64,000 nt of DNA. Origin: Staphylococcus xylosus NJ (lineage in GTDB: Bacteria > Bacillota > Bacilli > Staphylococcales > Staphylococcaceae). The position numbers and the translations under genes were made by a program. The stretch is taken from NCBI RefSeq assembly GCF_000338275.1, contig NZ_ANMR01000006.1:62001-126000 (forward strand), given 5' to 3'. The notes under the pieces are model-generated. The model had not been told where the DNA came from. It saw only the letters and a program-made list of their open reading frames with translations, and ran no database searches. Positions 33,689 to 44,321 of the stretch are shown here, piece by piece (the stretch's first letter is position 1; each line of letters opens with the position of its first letter).

Positions 33689-35005
33689 TTATAGTACCAT
33701 AGCAGCAATTGTTCCAAAAATAATTAATGGAATATTGTAAAATAGAAAGTTAGGTATACAAGTATCCCGAATGTGATCATGTTGCCCATCAACATCCAAA
33801 CCTGCAGTAGGGCCAAGCGTAGAATCACTTGCTGGTGAACCTGAATCCCCTAATGCACTGGCTGTACCTATTAAAGCAATTAATGCCATAGTGCTTAAAC
33901 CTAACGATTCTCCTAAAGGTACAAATAACGTAGCAATGATTGGAATAGTAGCAAATGATGAACCAATGCCTAAGGTAACTACTAAGCCAATTATATACAT
34001 CACTATAATACTCAATAACTTGTTATTACCAACAACACCACTTAAACTCTCAACAAGCTTGTTAATATCTCCGGTTTCATTCATTACTCCTGCAAAACCA
34101 TTAGCAGATAATATAACTACACCGATAAATGACATGATTTTTATACCATCAACAAACTGCTTGTCTAATTCCGTCCATTTATATGCTCTTGAAACAAAGA
34201 ATACAAGCACACCCGCTAACGCACCAAAGATCATAGAGTCTGTTAATAATTGCACTAAGAATGTTGCTATAATTGAAATAACAGTAACTATAAGTACGTA
34301 GGGTTTAATTTCTATTTGGCTATTATCTTTAATCTCTTCATGTTGAATGTATTTTCTTGGCTTTCTATAATAAAAGATACCTGCAACCAGCCCAAAAATA
34401 TAACCTAAAGATGGAATAATCATGGCTTTCCAAATCATGTCCATTTCAATTGGGTGATTTGCTTTAGTGAAGCCATTCTGAATAATTTGGTGGAATATTT
34501 GACCAAAACCAAAAGGTAATAAGACATAAGGCCAACATAAACCAAATCCTATAATAATTGCTATTTGTCTTCTATCTATATTCAGTTCATTAAACAAACT
34601 AATTAACGGTGGTATTACAATAGGAATAAACGCAATATGGACAGGTATTAAGTTCTGACTCATAATGCTCATCACTAATAAAGCTAATATGATGATTACT
34701 TTCACTTTAATACGTGACATCTTGCTATTTTCAGCATGGATACCATTTATAATCTTATTCACTAAATAGTCGGTAATTCCACTATAAGAAATAAGCGCTG
34801 CAAAGCCACCAAGCAATGCATAACTTAGTGCTACTTCTGCACCATCTACAATATTCTTACCAAAAACAGACACGATATCTGAAACACTCATACCTGCAAT
34901 TAATCCACCTACTAAGGCACTGATAAACAAACTGATTACTACATTTAATCTACATAAACATAAAATAATCATCAGTACCACTGCTATTACTACAGCATTT
35001 ATCAC
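33689..35005 (-). CDS. Na+/H+ antiporter family (YuiF/NhaC-type) transporter
   Basis: Membrane transporter of about 438 residues with eleven to twelve helices. Family-like segments are SQNLIPVHIAFIPIVIPPL, LGIGSSFATIPIIATLFVPLGESLG and SALGDSGSPASDSTLGPTAGL, the latter two in the conserved second half. It matches the Na+/H+ antiporter family that includes B. subtilis YuiF; an amino-acid substrate has also been proposed for this family, so the ion specificity is not certain. The frame is open to 35026, but GTG 35005 has AAAGGAG nine bases upstream and avoids placing the ribosome binding site inside the gene. Confidence 0.85.
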   Translation of the reverse strand: MINAVVIAVVLMIILCLCRLNVVISLFISALVGGLIAGMSVSDIVSVFGKNIVDGAEVALSYALLGGFAALISYSGITDYLVNKIINGIHAENSKMSRIKVKVIIILALLVMSIMSQNLIPVHIAFIPIVIPPLISLFNELNIDRRQIAIIIGFGLCWPYVLLPFGFGQIFHQIIQNGFTKANHPIEMDMIWKAMIIPSLGYIFGLVAGIFYYRKPRKYIQHEEIKDNSQIEIKPYVLIVTVISIIATFLVQLLTDSMIFGALAGVLVFFVSRAYKWTELDKQFVDGIKIMSFIGVVILSANGFAGVMNETGDINKLVESLSGVVGNNKLLSIIVMYIIGLVVTLGIGSSFATIPIIATLFVPLGESLGLSTMALIALIGTASALGDSGSPASDSTLGPTAGLDVDGQHDHIRDTCIPNFLFYNIPLIIFGTIAAMVL

Positions 35006-35225
35006 AAAGCACAACTCCTTTACCACGTTATCGAACTAAAGCATCATGAAAACTATAATATCAATAACATGAGCACTTGTCAAACACAACAAACAATTTA
35101 TTCATTGATTTCATATTCTTCTTTTAATAGTTAATTGTATGATGTTTATTTTTGTATCTTTAAAAGCCTAATTACGCACGATTAATAGCATTATTATTTT
35201 ATCTCTTTTAGTGATTTAAATAACT

Positions 35226-35278
35226 AAAAAAGTGGAAGTATGAAATCAATATTTTAAAATTAACTTCATACTTCCACT
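35226..35278 (-). terminator. Terminator of pepA
   Basis: A 14-bp stem, AGTGGAAGTATGAA (35231-35244) with TTCATACTTCCACT (35265-35278), is followed on the minus strand by five T. The rest of the 386-bp gap between the YuiF-type gene and pepA shows nothing else. Confidence 0.78.
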
Positions 35279-35391
35279 CAAAAACAACTATATTTCTATT
35301 AATTTTTAAAGTATTAGTTATGATATATTATTAATAAATACAACAAATTAAAGAGAACACGTTATGTTAGCGTATCTCTAAACTTTCATAA

Positions 35392-36870
35392 TTATTTTAA
35401 ATTGCGTAACCATTCAACTATTGTAGGAATTAAGTACCCTGTCGGCCCTTTTGGACCTTTATACGTATTTTTATTGATAGTTGCAGGTCCAGCTATGTCA
35501 AAATGCATATGAGGTGTATCTCCTGCAAAATGATTGATAAACGTTGCTGCAAATAAAGCTTTGCCTTGGCCATTTGTATGATTAACTAAGTCTGCAACAT
35601 CACTATTTTTGATTAAATTACGTTCAGTAGTTGTCATAGGTAATTCAAATACAAATTCATCATTAGTCTGTGCATAATTAAGTATTGTTTGTAAATGATT
35701 TGTTGCATTATGACTAAACACGGCAGCCTTATCATCTCCTAAAGCTACAATGGCTGCACCTGTTAATGTTGCAAAATCTAAAATCACTTGTGGCTGGAAT
35801 TGATTCGCATAGAATACTGCATCACCTAATACCAAGCGACCTTCTGCATCTGTATTCAACACTTCAACTGATTCACCACTTAAAGCTGTATATACATCAT
35901 CCGGTTTCATTGCAGTTTCATTTATCATATTTTCTGCTGCAGCAATAACACCGACAATATTTATTTTCAATTTAAGCTTGCGAGCAACTTCTATCATCCC
36001 TATGACGTTAGCAGATCCACACATATCGAATTTCATCGTTTGCATGCCTACTTTTCCTTTTATAGAATAACCACCTGAATCATAAGTAATACCTTTACCT
36101 ACTAATGCAATAGATGCTTCATCTGTTTTCCCACCATTATATGTTAATGTAATGACTCTCGGTCCATGTTTAGAACCTTTACCTACTGCATGAATTAAGC
36201 CAAACCCCTCATTTTGTAAAGTCTCATGATCTTTAATATCAACATCTACTTCTGTCTCTTTAAAATGATCGCAAATAGAGTTTGCATAATATTCAGGAGT
36301 TAAAATGTTTGGTGGTATATTACTATAGTCACGCGCTAAGTTTATTGAATTACCAATAATTTGACCTTCTTCAATAGATTTCAGTATGTCATCATCGTCT
36401 GTATGTATATCTAATGTTAGTTCATAAGGCGTAGGTTTATCTGTTTTATAGTTATCAAATTGATAGATCGCACGAACACCTTGTTGCCCTAATATCTCTG
36501 CAACTGCATTTCTAGTTAAAGCTTGCGCTTCAAAAGTTTCTAATTTAAAAGAGGCTTGTGTAATACGGTTTTTTTTTAAGTATTGAAATAAATTTCCAAA
36601 TATTTTCAAATAGTCATTATAAGCCAAGGTTTTAATATTCCCCATGCCAACAGTTATCAGTTTGATATATTCATCATGTATTGTAAACATCGTGCTGGAA
36701 ACTGTACCAATAGTAGTATTAACTATTTGATTTTGTTTTAATAATTTTAGTTTATCATTAATATTATCACCATTAATAATGATTTCCCCTAACTGATTTA
36801 AATGTTCAGGCAAACCGATAATCAGTGTGTTTGTTGCTATGTCGTTAGTATTTTTAAGGTTAACTAGCAT
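35392..36870 (-). CDS. pepA: Leucyl aminopeptidase (M17 family)
   Basis: Cytosolic two-metal aminopeptidase of 492 residues that removes N-terminal residues from peptides. The N-terminal macro-like domain (1-180) is less conserved. The catalytic domain has [17 protein letters not shown] (metal-binding Lys and Asp), [13 protein letters not shown], and the signature [13 protein letters not shown] with the catalytic arginine; [16 protein letters not shown] follows. All metal ligands seen in the family are present. AAGGAGAG precedes the ATG. It is monocistronic. Confidence 0.93.
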   Translation of the reverse strand: MLVNLKNTNDIATNTLIIGLPEHLNQLGEIIINGDNINDKLKLLKQNQIVNTTIGTVSSTMFTIHDEYIKLITVGMGNIKTLAYNDYLKIFGNLFQYLKKNRITQASFKLETFEAQALTRNAVAEILGQQGVRAIYQFDNYKTDKPTPYELTLDIHTDDDDILKSIEEGQIIGNSINLARDYSNIPPNILTPEYYANSICDHFKETEVDVDIKDHETLQNEGFGLIHAVGKGSKHGPRVITLTYNGGKTDEASIALVGKGITYDSGGYSIKGKVGMQTMKFDMCGSANVIGMIEVARKLKLKINIVGVIAAAENMINETAMKPDDVYTALSGESVEVLNTDAEGRLVLGDAVFYANQFQPQVILDFATLTGAAIVALGDDKAAVFSHNATNHLQTILNYAQTNDEFVFELPMTTTERNLIKNSDVADLVNHTNGQGKALFAATFINHFAGDTPHMHFDIAGPATINKNTYKGPKGPTGYLIPTIVEWLRNLK

Positions 36871-36941
36871 ATACCATCTCTCCTTTATTAGTTTGAACTT
36901 CTTTTAATGCATTTTAAAGTAATACTATTAAAAAGTATAAT

Positions 36942-36976
36942 AAAAAGAGACCGGACATAAATCATGTCTCGGCCTC
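36942..36976 (-). terminator. Hairpin after ndh or in the pepA upstream region
   Basis: An imperfect stem GAGACCGGACAT (36947-36958) pairs with ATGTCTCGGCCTC (36964-36976), with one bulge and one G-U on the minus strand, then a five-T run on the minus strand. It lies 171 bp beyond the ndh stop, so it may be the ndh terminator. Confidence 0.55.
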
Positions 36977-37147
36977 AGATATGTTTTAGATAATGATGAC
37001 TGTAGTATGGATAGTTTTCCCTTTTATCCACTTTTCATCAAGGTCTTGGCGAGACAATAAAATCATTTTAGAAAGTGTTTTTTTATCCCGCTTCTTTAAA
37101 AATTTTCATCACAGTTAGATATGTGAATTACATGTTTAAATTATATA

Positions 37148-38356
37148 TTAAAATTTACCTTTTTTGAATGCTAAACCGATACCGCCAAGTTTAAATACTG
37201 CACGAGTATCAATAACTTTCTTCATGAATGCTGCTTTTTTACCTTGGATATCTTTACCATAAACAACGCCAACACCATCATGTGCACCTAATGAACATAC
37301 AGTACCACGATCAACATAATCAAATTCTTGAGTTGGTTGACCTTCTAATACATTTTTAATGTTTTTAGCAGTATGTTCACCTTGTTGCATAGCGATTTGT
37401 GCTGTAGTTGGTAATGGACGTTCTTCTCCAGCAGGGATAAATGCAGAACAGTCACCAATAACAAAGATATCGTCATAACCTTCGATTGTTAAATCTTGTT
37501 TAGTTACAATACGTCCACGTTTTACGCCTTCGAATGATTCTTCCATTAATTTACTACCACGAACGCCAGCAGCCCATACAACTGTATTAGCTTCTAATTG
37601 TTCTTCTTTGTCATTAACTTTTACAACGAAACCTTTTTCGTTAGCTGCAACAATCGGTGTACCAATTTTGAATTCTACACCTTTACCTTCTAAGTAACTT
37701 ACTGCATAGTTAACTAGTTCATCAGAGAACATCGGTAACATTTTAGGAGCAGCTTCAACACAAGTAATTTTCACTTTGCTTTGCTCAACACCATATTTAT
37801 TACATAATTCTGGAATTCTATCAGTTAATTCACCTAAGAATTCAACACCAGTAAATCCAGCACCACCAACAATGATTGCTAGATCTTTATCATCTTTTTG
37901 TTTTGAAGATGCATAGTTAGCAAATTTATCTTCGATGTGACGAGATAATTGACGAGCAGTTAATATGTTTTCAATTTGGAAAGCATGATCTTTCATACCT
38001 TTGATACCAAACGTTTCACTTTCAAAGCCTAAACCTACAACTAAGATATCAAAGTCAAAGATTCCAGCATCTGTTTCGACTTTTTTCGCGTTGCGATCAA
38101 TTTTAGTAACTTCTGCCTTAACAAAGTTAACTTTGTTTTTGTCTACAACACTTTCAACTGGATATAGTAAATCTTCATAGCTAAGAGTACCTGCTGAAGC
38201 CTCGTGTAACCACGTTGCTTCGTAGTGGTAATCATTTTTATTAATTAATGTAATTTCAGCTTCATCTGCTGAAATTTGCTTTTGTAATTTTGTAATAGTT
38301 TGTAAACCGGCATAGCCAGCGCCTAGAACTAATACTTTTTTACGATCTTGAGCCAT
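37148..38356 (-). CDS. ndh: Type II NADH dehydrogenase
   Basis: Single-subunit, non-pumping NADH:menaquinone oxidoreductase of 402 residues, peripheral on the inner membrane face. The FAD-binding motif [15 protein letters not shown] (about residues 9-23) and the NADH-binding motif [17 protein letters not shown] (about 165-181) are visible. So are the ATG-type [11 protein letters not shown], the FAD-contacting VIGDCSAFI and the quinone-site motif [17 protein letters not shown] hydrophobic C-terminal end ([17 protein letters not shown]) anchors it. ATG 38356 (MAQDRKKV) has AGGTGA five bases upstream; the in-frame ATG 38365 abuts that site. This matches S. aureus in start and length. Confidence 0.95.
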   Translation of the reverse strand: MAQDRKKVLVLGAGYAGLQTITKLQKQISADEAEITLINKNDYHYEATWLHEASAGTLSYEDLLYPVESVVDKNKVNFVKAEVTKIDRNAKKVETDAGIFDFDILVVGLGFESETFGIKGMKDHAFQIENILTARQLSRHIEDKFANYASSKQKDDKDLAIIVGGAGFTGVEFLGELTDRIPELCNKYGVEQSKVKITCVEAAPKMLPMFSDELVNYAVSYLEGKGVEFKIGTPIVAANEKGFVVKVNDKEEQLEANTVVWAAGVRGSKLMEESFEGVKRGRIVTKQDLTIEGYDDIFVIGDCSAFIPAGEERPLPTTAQIAMQQGEHTAKNIKNVLEGQPTQEFDYVDRGTVCSLGAHDGVGVVYGKDIQGKKAAFMKKVIDTRAVFKLGGIGLAFKKGKF

Positions 38357-38526
38357 TTCATTCACCTAAGCTTTCTTAATTTTTTTGTTGCTATAGTCTT
38401 TTTCTATACCCCATTCGCAATATAGTAATTCACAAAAAAGACATTTTTCATCCAATACTAATTTTATAGTTTTTACTGCTGATTTTCAAGCACCAACGAC
38501 CATATTGTTTATTATTTCACATAAAC

Positions 38527-38579
38527 GATTAAAAGACTATAGTTTACACTTATTTTAAGTGAACTATAGTCTTTTAATC
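38527..38579 (-). terminator. Terminator of the A-type Fe-S carrier gene
   Basis: An 18-bp perfect stem, GATTAAAAGACTATAGTT (38527-38544) with its complement (38562-38579), has further pairing inside the loop. It lies 14 bp past the gene stop. The arm is AT-rich and the downstream T-run is short. Confidence 0.7.
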
Positions 38580-38592
38580 TAGATACTATAAT

Positions 38593-38952
38593 TTAGCAAT
38601 CTTCTGGTGAACCAGCAACTTTTGCAGTTCTAAACGAACTACCACAACCGCATGAAGCAATTGCATTAGGGTTGTCTATTTGGAATCCACCGCCCATTAG
38701 TGATTGTTTAAAATCAATCGTTGTTCCATCTAAAACTGGTTTATCATATTTATCAATTAATACTTTCAAACCATGAAACTCATATATTTCATCATTTTCA
38801 GCAGGTTCAGCTTCAGCAGACATACCATAAGTTAATCCGGTACAACCGCCACCGTTTACCTTAACTTTCAAATAACCATCTGCCATATCATTTTGCTGTA
38901 ACATATCCTTAACTTCATATGCAGCAGCTTCAGTTATTTCAATAATAGCCAT
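38593..38952 (-). CDS. sufA: A-type iron-sulfur cluster carrier (HesB/IscA/SufA family)
   Basis: A 119-residue A-type carrier that receives a cluster from the SUF scaffold and passes it to apo-proteins. The three ligand cysteines are visible: C37 in GGGCTG, and C101 and C103 in ASCGCGSSF. A further cysteine is the last residue. GGGAGG precedes the ATG. It sits beside yuzB (14-bp gap) on the same strand, away from the sufCDSUB cluster at 58.6 kb. The symbol follows S. aureus usage; ErpA-like would be equally fair. Confidence 0.92.
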   Translation of the reverse strand: MAIIEITEAAAYEVKDMLQQNDMADGYLKVKVNGGGCTGLTYGMSAEAEPAENDEIYEFHGLKVLIDKYDKPVLDGTTIDFKQSLMGGGFQIDNPNAIASCGCGSSFRTAKVAGSPEDC

Positions 38953-38965
38953 TATTTTTACCTCC

Positions 38966-39202
38966 CTAAAAAATCCATGTTTCTTCTATATGTGCGTAAA
39001 TTTTTTGTAATAAATCATCCGGCGAATCACCTTCAACGATATCACCATTCACTAATGCATACAACCCACTAGAACAAATGCCACAATTTTGTAAACAACC
39101 ATATTCTAATACGTCTACACCTGGGTCATTTTCAAGCTGATTATATACATAATCTCCACCCTTCGCTAAATTCGAAATGCAGAACTCGATTATTGGATTC
39201 AT
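38966..39202 (-). CDS. YuzB family (UPF0349) cysteine-rich protein
   Basis: A 78-residue protein of the UPF0349/DUF1450 family, function unknown. C8 and the cluster C36-x3-C40-x2-C43 ([19 protein letters not shown]) are suggestive of metal or Fe-S binding, and the fold is thought to be thioredoxin-like. ATG 39202 (MNPIIEFC) has GAGGGTG upstream and gives the family length; the longer frame to 39217 is not needed. It precedes the A-type carrier in a two-gene operon, which supports a link with Fe-S metabolism. Confidence 0.9.
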   Translation of the reverse strand: MNPIIEFCISNLAKGGDYVYNQLENDPGVDVLEYGCLQNCGICSSGLYALVNGDIVEGDSPDDLLQKIYAHIEETWIF

Positions 39203-39609
39203 AATACACCCTCTCATAAAATATCAGTTAAGCAATTATAACAAAAACGTTATTGTTATTTCTACATACTAGCTTATAAAATATAACTTGATAAATAGTT
39301 AGAAATAATATGCACTTTGCATTACGCACACAATAAAGTTGCAGAAAATAATGTCCGTTAAAATAAAATATATATTTTTAATAATTACAATTTGTCTTCT
39401 TTATTTGTAGTAACAAATAAAAAAGCATATAATAAATATAAGTAAGCTGATTATAGAAAATTGGTATATCGATGCAGGACGAAATATGATTTAACCAAAT
39501 TATATTTAATAACTTACATTGACGAGATAACAAGTTCAATTACCTACTATTAGAAGTAAGTAATTGTATGTTTATGCTCAATACAATTTTTACTAGAGGG
39601 GTATCACAA
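39203..39609. other. Intergenic region between yuzB and the second NDH-2-like gene
   Basis: This 407-bp AT-rich gap separates divergent genes and must hold both promoters. A TTGACG at 39519-39524 on the plus strand is the only good -35; no matching -10 at normal spacing is present. No gene or repeat is seen. Confidence 0.4.
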
Positions 39610-40674
39610 ATGAAAAACTTAGTATTATTAGGTGGCGGTTATGGAAATATGCGTATCATGTCACATATCTTACCATCTGCACTGCCTGAAAATTATACGA
39701 TTACATTAATAGATCGTATGCCTTATCATGGTTTAAAACCAGAATTTTATGAATTAGCAGCTGGTACAAAGTCAGATAAAGATATTCGCATGAACTTTCC
39801 TGATTCAGATAGAATTAACAATGTCTATGGTGAAATCAATGATATTAATTTAGAAGATCAAATTGTTTCTGTTGGTAACACGAAAGTAGACTATGATGAA
39901 TTAGTGATTGGTTTAGGTTGTGAAGATAAATATCATAATGTCCCTGGTGCTGAAGAATACACGCATAGTATTCAAACACTTTCTAAATCACGTGAGACTT
40001 TCCATCATTTAAGCGAACTACCAAATGGTGCCAAAGTAGGTATCGTTGGCGCTGGTTTAAGTGGTATTGAATTAGCTAGTGAATTAAGAGAAAGCCGTAA
40101 AGACCTTCAAATCTTTCTTTACGATAGAGGCGAACGTATTTTATGCCGTTTCCCTGAAAAACTTAGTAAGTATATTGAAAAATGGTTCAACGAGCATGAT
40201 GTAACAGTTGTTCCTAATTCTGATATTAATCGCGTGGAACCAGGTCGCATTTATAATAATGACGTACCTGAAGATGTGGATTTAATTGTCTGGACTGCTG
40301 GAATTCAACCAGTAGAGTTAGTAAGAAATTTACCTATAGACATTAGTAAAAGTGGTCGTGTGATCTTAAACCAATATCACCAAGTACCGACTTACAAAAA
40401 TGTGTATGTCGTAGGTGATTGTGCAGAATTGCCACATGCACCAAGTGCTCAACTAGCAGAAGCTCAAGGTGACCAAATTGCAGATGTTATGAAATTACAA
40501 TGGCAAGGTAAACCTCTACCTGAAAAGATGCCAGAAATCAAAATACAAGGTTTCCTTGGTTCCTTAGGAGACAAAAAGGGATTTGCTTATATTATGGATC
40601 GTACCGTTACAGGTCGCTTAGCTTCCATTTTAAAATCCGGTGTACTTTGGATGTATAAATATCATAACGGTTAA
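39610..40674 (+). CDS. NDH-2-like NAD(P)/FAD-dependent oxidoreductase
   Basis: A 354-residue flavoprotein, paralogous to ndh. FAD motif LLGGGYGNMRIM (about residues 5-16), second nucleotide motif VGIVGAGLSGIELASEL (about 145-161), LIVWTAGIQPVELV and the FAD-contacting VVGDCAELPHAPSAQLAEAQGDQ are visible. The C terminus lacks the longer hydrophobic tail of Ndh, so it may be a soluble or loosely bound oxidoreductase; its electron acceptor is unknown. ATG 39610 has GAGGGG eight bases upstream; the frame extends to 39568 without a site. A second NDH-2 with ndh is known in staphylococci. Confidence 0.88.
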   Translation: MKNLVLLGGGYGNMRIMSHILPSALPENYTITLIDRMPYHGLKPEFYELAAGTKSDKDIRMNFPDSDRINNVYGEINDINLEDQIVSVGNTKVDYDELVIGLGCEDKYHNVPGAEEYTHSIQTLSKSRETFHHLSELPNGAKVGIVGAGLSGIELASELRESRKDLQIFLYDRGERILCRFPEKLSKYIEKWFNEHDVTVVPNSDINRVEPGRIYNNDVPEDVDLIVWTAGIQPVELVRNLPIDISKSGRVILNQYHQVPTYKNVYVVGDCAELPHAPSAQLAEAQGDQIADVMKLQWQGKPLPEKMPEIKIQGFLGSLGDKKGFAYIMDRTVTGRLASILKSGVLWMYKYHNG

Positions 40675-40737
40675 TTAATGACTTTAGTAAATATAAACTA
40701 AATGAATTAATTTTATTGAAAGTCCATTTTATGCTTA

Positions 40738-40783
40738 AAAACACAGGCACCGTCATTAACAAATGACGGTGCCTGTGCTTTTT
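40738..40783. terminator. Bidirectional terminator between the NDH-2-like gene and yuzD
   Basis: A very strong 16-bp perfect stem (40742-40757 with 40762-40777, arm CACAGGCACCGTCATT), with an A-run before and six T after, separates two convergent genes. Confidence 0.9.
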
Positions 40784-40861
40784 TAAATAAGATTTTAGTA
40801 CCATAAACTTTATATGATTAATAGTCATAACTTAAGTATCTTTTTAATCGAATTAATTGAT

Positions 40862-41173
40862 TTAATGATTATCTAAAAAGCGAGTTATATCCTTCAATTG
40901 TATATATCCATCAGAAACATACTCGTCATTCATAGTTACGAGTGGATAAAAGAGTTCATCATCTTGAATACGCTCAATAAATTGTTGATCATGATCTGAC
41001 AGATTTTCGGTATCTTTTTCGATATCGATATACGTAAATTCAAATTGTTTATCTGGATACTTTCTCTGTAATAATGGTTGCAACCAGTCAAATGTATTAC
41101 GAGACGTCGGTGCATTGACACAACTTGCACAAATAACATCTGCTCCATAAACAACAACACTTATTTTGTCCAT
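40862..41173 (-). CDS. YuzD family (DUF1462) thioredoxin-like protein
   Basis: A 103-residue protein of the YuzD/DUF1462 family with a thioredoxin-like fold. The motif VVYGADVICASCVNAPTS places C15 and C18 as a CxxC pair at the usual active-site position. The rest (WLQPLLQRKYP ... FEFTYIDIEKDTE ... FYPLVTMNDEYVSDGYI) matches the family. It is divergent from the NifU-type gene, with which it is usually neighbouring, hinting at a disulfide or Fe-S role; the function is not established. Confidence 0.88.
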   Translation of the reverse strand: MDKISVVVYGADVICASCVNAPTSRNTFDWLQPLLQRKYPDKQFEFTYIDIEKDTENLSDHDQQFIERIQDDELFYPLVTMNDEYVSDGYIQLKDITRFLDNH

Positions 41174-41279
41174 ATATCTTTTCCCCTTTTATCTTGAATT
41201 ATAGATTTTTCGTTACATTTCTATTATAATAAAAAGATAAGTAGAAAATGAAATAATATACTTGAAAGGAGGCATTTCC

Positions 41280-41522
41280 ATGCCAACTGAAAACGTAACA
41301 ATGTTTGATCAAGTAGCGGAAGTTATCGAAAAATTACGTCCCTTCTTACTACGTGATGGTGGTGACTGTTCCCTTGTTGACGTAGAAGACGGAATTGTTA
41401 AATTACAATTACATGGTGCTTGTGGTACATGCCCAAGTTCAACAATTACATTAAAAGCAGGTATAGAACGTGCTTTACACGAAGAAGTACCAGGAGTAAT
41501 CGAAGTAGAACAAGTATTCTAA
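41280..41522 (+). CDS. nfu: NifU-type Fe-S cluster carrier (Nfu)
   Basis: An 80-residue stand-alone NifU C-terminal domain. The cluster-binding CxxC is C48-G-T-C51 in [20 protein letters not shown], and C30 is in the preceding [12 protein letters not shown]. Such proteins accept [4Fe-4S] clusters from SUF and deliver them to targets such as aconitase. ATG 41280 follows AAAGGAGG at eight bases. It sits among YuzD, the NDH-2 pair and the A-type carrier. The S. aureus orthologue is named Nfu. Confidence 0.93.
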   Translation: MPTENVTMFDQVAEVIEKLRPFLLRDGGDCSLVDVEDGIVKLQLHGACGTCPSSTITLKAGIERALHEEVPGVIEVEQVF

Positions 41523-41582
41523 ATAATAGATGCTTTAAATATAACATCAGAAAATTTGGTTCCTTTCGAACACTTTTATAAG

Positions 41583-41636
41583 AAACAGGGCAATGAACTT
41601 TCAATACGATTGATTTCATTGTCTTGTTTTAATTTT
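41583..41636 (+). terminator. Terminator of nfu
   Basis: A 15-bp stem, AAACAGGGCAATGAA (41583-41597) with 41615-41629, uses two G-U pairs that work only on the plus strand. It is followed by TAATTTT. The GGGCAATGAA core also occurs after spsB. Confidence 0.7.
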
Positions 41637-41642
41637 CACGCG

Positions 41643-41700
41643 AAAATTCCTTTCAATATTTCACTTAATTGTTTAAATATTGAAAGGAATTTTTATTTTT
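41643..41700. terminator. Second hairpin between nfu and dltD
   Basis: A 19-bp perfect stem, AAAATTCCTTTCAATATTT (41643-41661) with 41675-41693, is followed by a T-run on the plus strand. It lies 14 bp past the dltD stop and probably terminates both directions. Confidence 0.72.
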
Positions 41701-41706
41701 TGTATG

Positions 41707-42855
41707 CTATTTTTGGTGCATATGTTCATCGATATTTTTAGTGATGTATACCCAGCCTTTCCAGCCAATATGTACTGCATCACTTACAACATATGGTTCA
41801 TAGTCTTTATCTGACATATCGTATGTCTGTCCGCCATGATCCACTATAGTTTTATCAATTTTTTTATATATTTTCTGACGTCTATCTTTATCAATACCGA
41901 TGTGGTCATACCACTTACCGTTAGAAGGTATAATTATATAGTCAACATCCGCACCAGCTTCTCGTAATGTATCTACGAGTAACTCTAAATCTTTAAATTC
42001 AGGCGAATTTTCCCTAAATTCATGATTTCTATTAATTTTTCGTTTATGTTTTTTGATTAAATCCCAATATTCATCTCGAATACCAAATTCATTTGTTTTT
42101 GTATGCTTCGCGCCATAGACTTTAACTTCTGTCATCATATCATTCCAAGAATCATTTTTTGAAGTAATAGGATCGATATGCGATACAGGCGATTTTCTCA
42201 ATGGATACACAGATTTAATAGCTTCAATTTTTTTCAATTGTTCATCATTAAATTTTGAAAGATAATTTTTATTTTTTTGTGTTTTTCCTTGTGCCACTTT
42301 TTCTAAATATGCGCGATTCTCCACATCTTTAAATTGTAATAATCGTTTGGCATAACGTTGTTTAAGTTCAGGGCTTAATTGCTCTTGGTTAAACAATTGA
42401 TTGAGCTGTGCCTTTGAAATACGCGCCTTAAAATTATCTTGTGTTAAGCCATTTTTTGTAAACCACTGTGGTGAAACAATAAATGCCATTTTCTTATCTT
42501 TCAAATTCCCATATTGCGAACCTAGTTCCACAGCATTTACTAAATCTGTCGAACCACCAGTACCAATTAAAAATGGTTTCTTACTAACTTGATTTCGATT
42601 ATTTAATAAAATTGCTGGATTAAATGGATCATCTTTTTCTAATTCACTAGAACCATATATCGGGTAATAAGCATCAGATTGATACATTTTATCTTGCACT
42701 AAAGTTCCTTTTAGTACTTGATCTGTTAGAGCAACACTTTGCGTAGCTACTGTCTTGGAATTGATTAATCCAGTGAACCAACTTGCTGGCAACACTAAGA
42801 AAATTCCAAACAATACAAGACTGAAAATAATAGGTATAAACGGTTTTAATTTCAT
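41707..42855 (-). CDS. dltD: D-alanyl-lipoteichoic acid biosynthesis protein DltD
   Basis: Membrane-anchored SGNH-like protein of 382 residues that completes D-alanyl transfer onto lipoteichoic acid outside the membrane. An N-terminal hydrophobic anchor (residues about 7-28) is followed by the catalytic serine motif [14 protein letters not shown] (S70). The late Asp/His pair is in [12 protein letters not shown]. It overlaps dltC by four bases (ATGA type) and is the last gene of the operon. Confidence 0.95.
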   Translation of the reverse strand: MKLKPFIPIIFSLVLFGIFLVLPASWFTGLINSKTVATQSVALTDQVLKGTLVQDKMYQSDAYYPIYGSSELEKDDPFNPAILLNNRNQVSKKPFLIGTGGSTDLVNAVELGSQYGNLKDKKMAFIVSPQWFTKNGLTQDNFKARISKAQLNQLFNQEQLSPELKQRYAKRLLQFKDVENRAYLEKVAQGKTQKNKNYLSKFNDEQLKKIEAIKSVYPLRKSPVSHIDPITSKNDSWNDMMTEVKVYGAKHTKTNEFGIRDEYWDLIKKHKRKINRNHEFRENSPEFKDLELLVDTLREAGADVDYIIIPSNGKWYDHIGIDKDRRQKIYKKIDKTIVDHGGQTYDMSDKDYEPYVVSDAVHIGWKGWVYITKNIDEHMHQK

Positions 42856-43088
42856 CGTAATTCTTCTAATACCGCTACAATCTTGTTAGGTGTCGCCCAT
42901 TCATCTCTATCAAAATCCATAATCGATACTTCAATATCTAATCTATTTTGAATCTCTAACAAAAGACCTACCGTTTGAAAAGAATCAATAATCCCCTCTT
43001 CAAAAAGCTCTATGTCTGGATTTTCCTTAATGACATTATTTTCAGCAACTTCAGTTAATAAATCTAATACTTGTTCTCTAAATTCCAT
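42852..43088 (-). CDS. dltC: D-alanine carrier protein DltC
   Basis: A 78-residue acyl-carrier-type protein. The phosphopantetheine attachment serine is S36 in [19 protein letters not shown]. It is acidic throughout, as expected. DltA loads D-alanine onto its thiol arm and DltB hands it across the membrane. AAGGAGG precedes the ATG; the gap to dltB is 18 bp. Confidence 0.96.
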   Translation of the reverse strand: MEFREQVLDLLTEVAENNVIKENPDIELFEEGIIDSFQTVGLLLEIQNRLDIEVSIMDFDRDEWATPNKIVAVLEELR

Positions 43089-43106
43089 AATAAATCCTCC
43101 TTATAA

Positions 43107-44321
43107 TTAAAACAGTTTCCCAGAAAAGATAAGAAAACCAAACGTTACAAAATGGAATGTAACAATAATACTTAACATTGATGTATATTGGTTAGACCAT
43201 CTTGGTGGATGATTTTTCCGCCATTTTTCATAATAACCATAACCAATAAACAAAATTGCGTGATATAAACCATACAAAATATAATGAACTTCAATACCAT
43301 GCCAAATACCCATAATTAAAAAGTTTAATGAGAAAGCAATATTAGACATTGTAAATTGATTTTTTAATAAGCGTTTTTTCGACATAAAAAATAACGATCT
43401 CATATAGATACAATCTCTAAACCAAAAAGATAAGGACATATGCCATCTATTCCAAAAATCTTTAATATTCTTTGCTTTAAACGGTTGCTTAAAGTTTTGT
43501 GGCGTCTGTATGCCATATAAATAGCTAAACGCCATCGCAAATAATGAATAACCAGCGAAATCAAAGAATAAATACAAACTATATGCATACATATATAACC
43601 ATTTAGCAGTGAAATTTGAAAAATCTAACATTAATGGATTAATTGCATAAACTTGTATTAAATAAGCAATAATGTATTTATATAAAAAACCTAACATGAT
43701 GAAATGTATTGCTTTATTAAGTGACGCTCGATAACTTTCGCTACTTTGTATTTTACTTTCATCTTTAACAAAACGTTTGTAGCGGTCAATTGGACCAGAT
43801 GAAATTGTAGGGAAAAACGAAATAAATTGAAATACTTTAGTAGCTTTCACTTCTTTTATTGAACCATCACGAATTTCCATTAATAATTGAACACTTTTGA
43901 AAGTAACATAAGAAATACCTAAGAAACCTATAAATTCAATTACTTTATTTTCATGGAGCTTTAATTGTGCAGCACCAAACCATGAACTTTGCATTACTTT
44001 CACCACTACAAGTGGCAAGATTGATAAAACAATAACCGCGAAAAACTTTATAAATGAGTTGTTTTTTGAACGTGATTTCCAATAAAACATAATGATTGCT
44101 ACTTGCCATAATAGATATAAAACAAAGTTTATAAGTTGAACACTTAAATATGCTTGGCCAAACAAATTATGTTTATCTGAGGAAAAAATGAGCACAATCA
44201 TAATAGCTGTACTTATACCATTATAAATACGGCTTCTTTTTCCAGCTAAACCTAATATAATTACCGGAATTAAGACTATAAATGCTATAAGAAAGAACGT
44301 AAATGTACCATATGGGATCAT
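43107..44321 (-). CDS. dltB: D-alanyl transfer protein DltB (MBOAT family)
   Basis: A 404-residue multi-pass membrane-bound O-acyltransferase. The MBOAT core runs from [16 protein letters not shown] through [21 protein letters not shown] to [19 protein letters not shown], which carries the conserved active-site histidine. It passes D-alanine from DltC to DltD at the membrane. It overlaps the dltA stop by four bases. Confidence 0.96.
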   Translation of the reverse strand: MIPYGTFTFFLIAFIVLIPVIILGLAGKRSRIYNGISTAIMIVLIFSSDKHNLFGQAYLSVQLINFVLYLLWQVAIIMFYWKSRSKNNSFIKFFAVIVLSILPLVVVKVMQSSWFGAAQLKLHENKVIEFIGFLGISYVTFKSVQLLMEIRDGSIKEVKATKVFQFISFFPTISSGPIDRYKRFVKDESKIQSSESYRASLNKAIHFIMLGFLYKYIIAYLIQVYAINPLMLDFSNFTAKWLYMYAYSLYLFFDFAGYSLFAMAFSYLYGIQTPQNFKQPFKAKNIKDFWNRWHMSLSFWFRDCIYMRSLFFMSKKRLLKNQFTMSNIAFSLNFLIMGIWHGIEVHYILYGLYHAILFIGYGYYEKWRKNHPPRWSNQYTSMLSIIVTFHFVTFGFLIFSGKLF

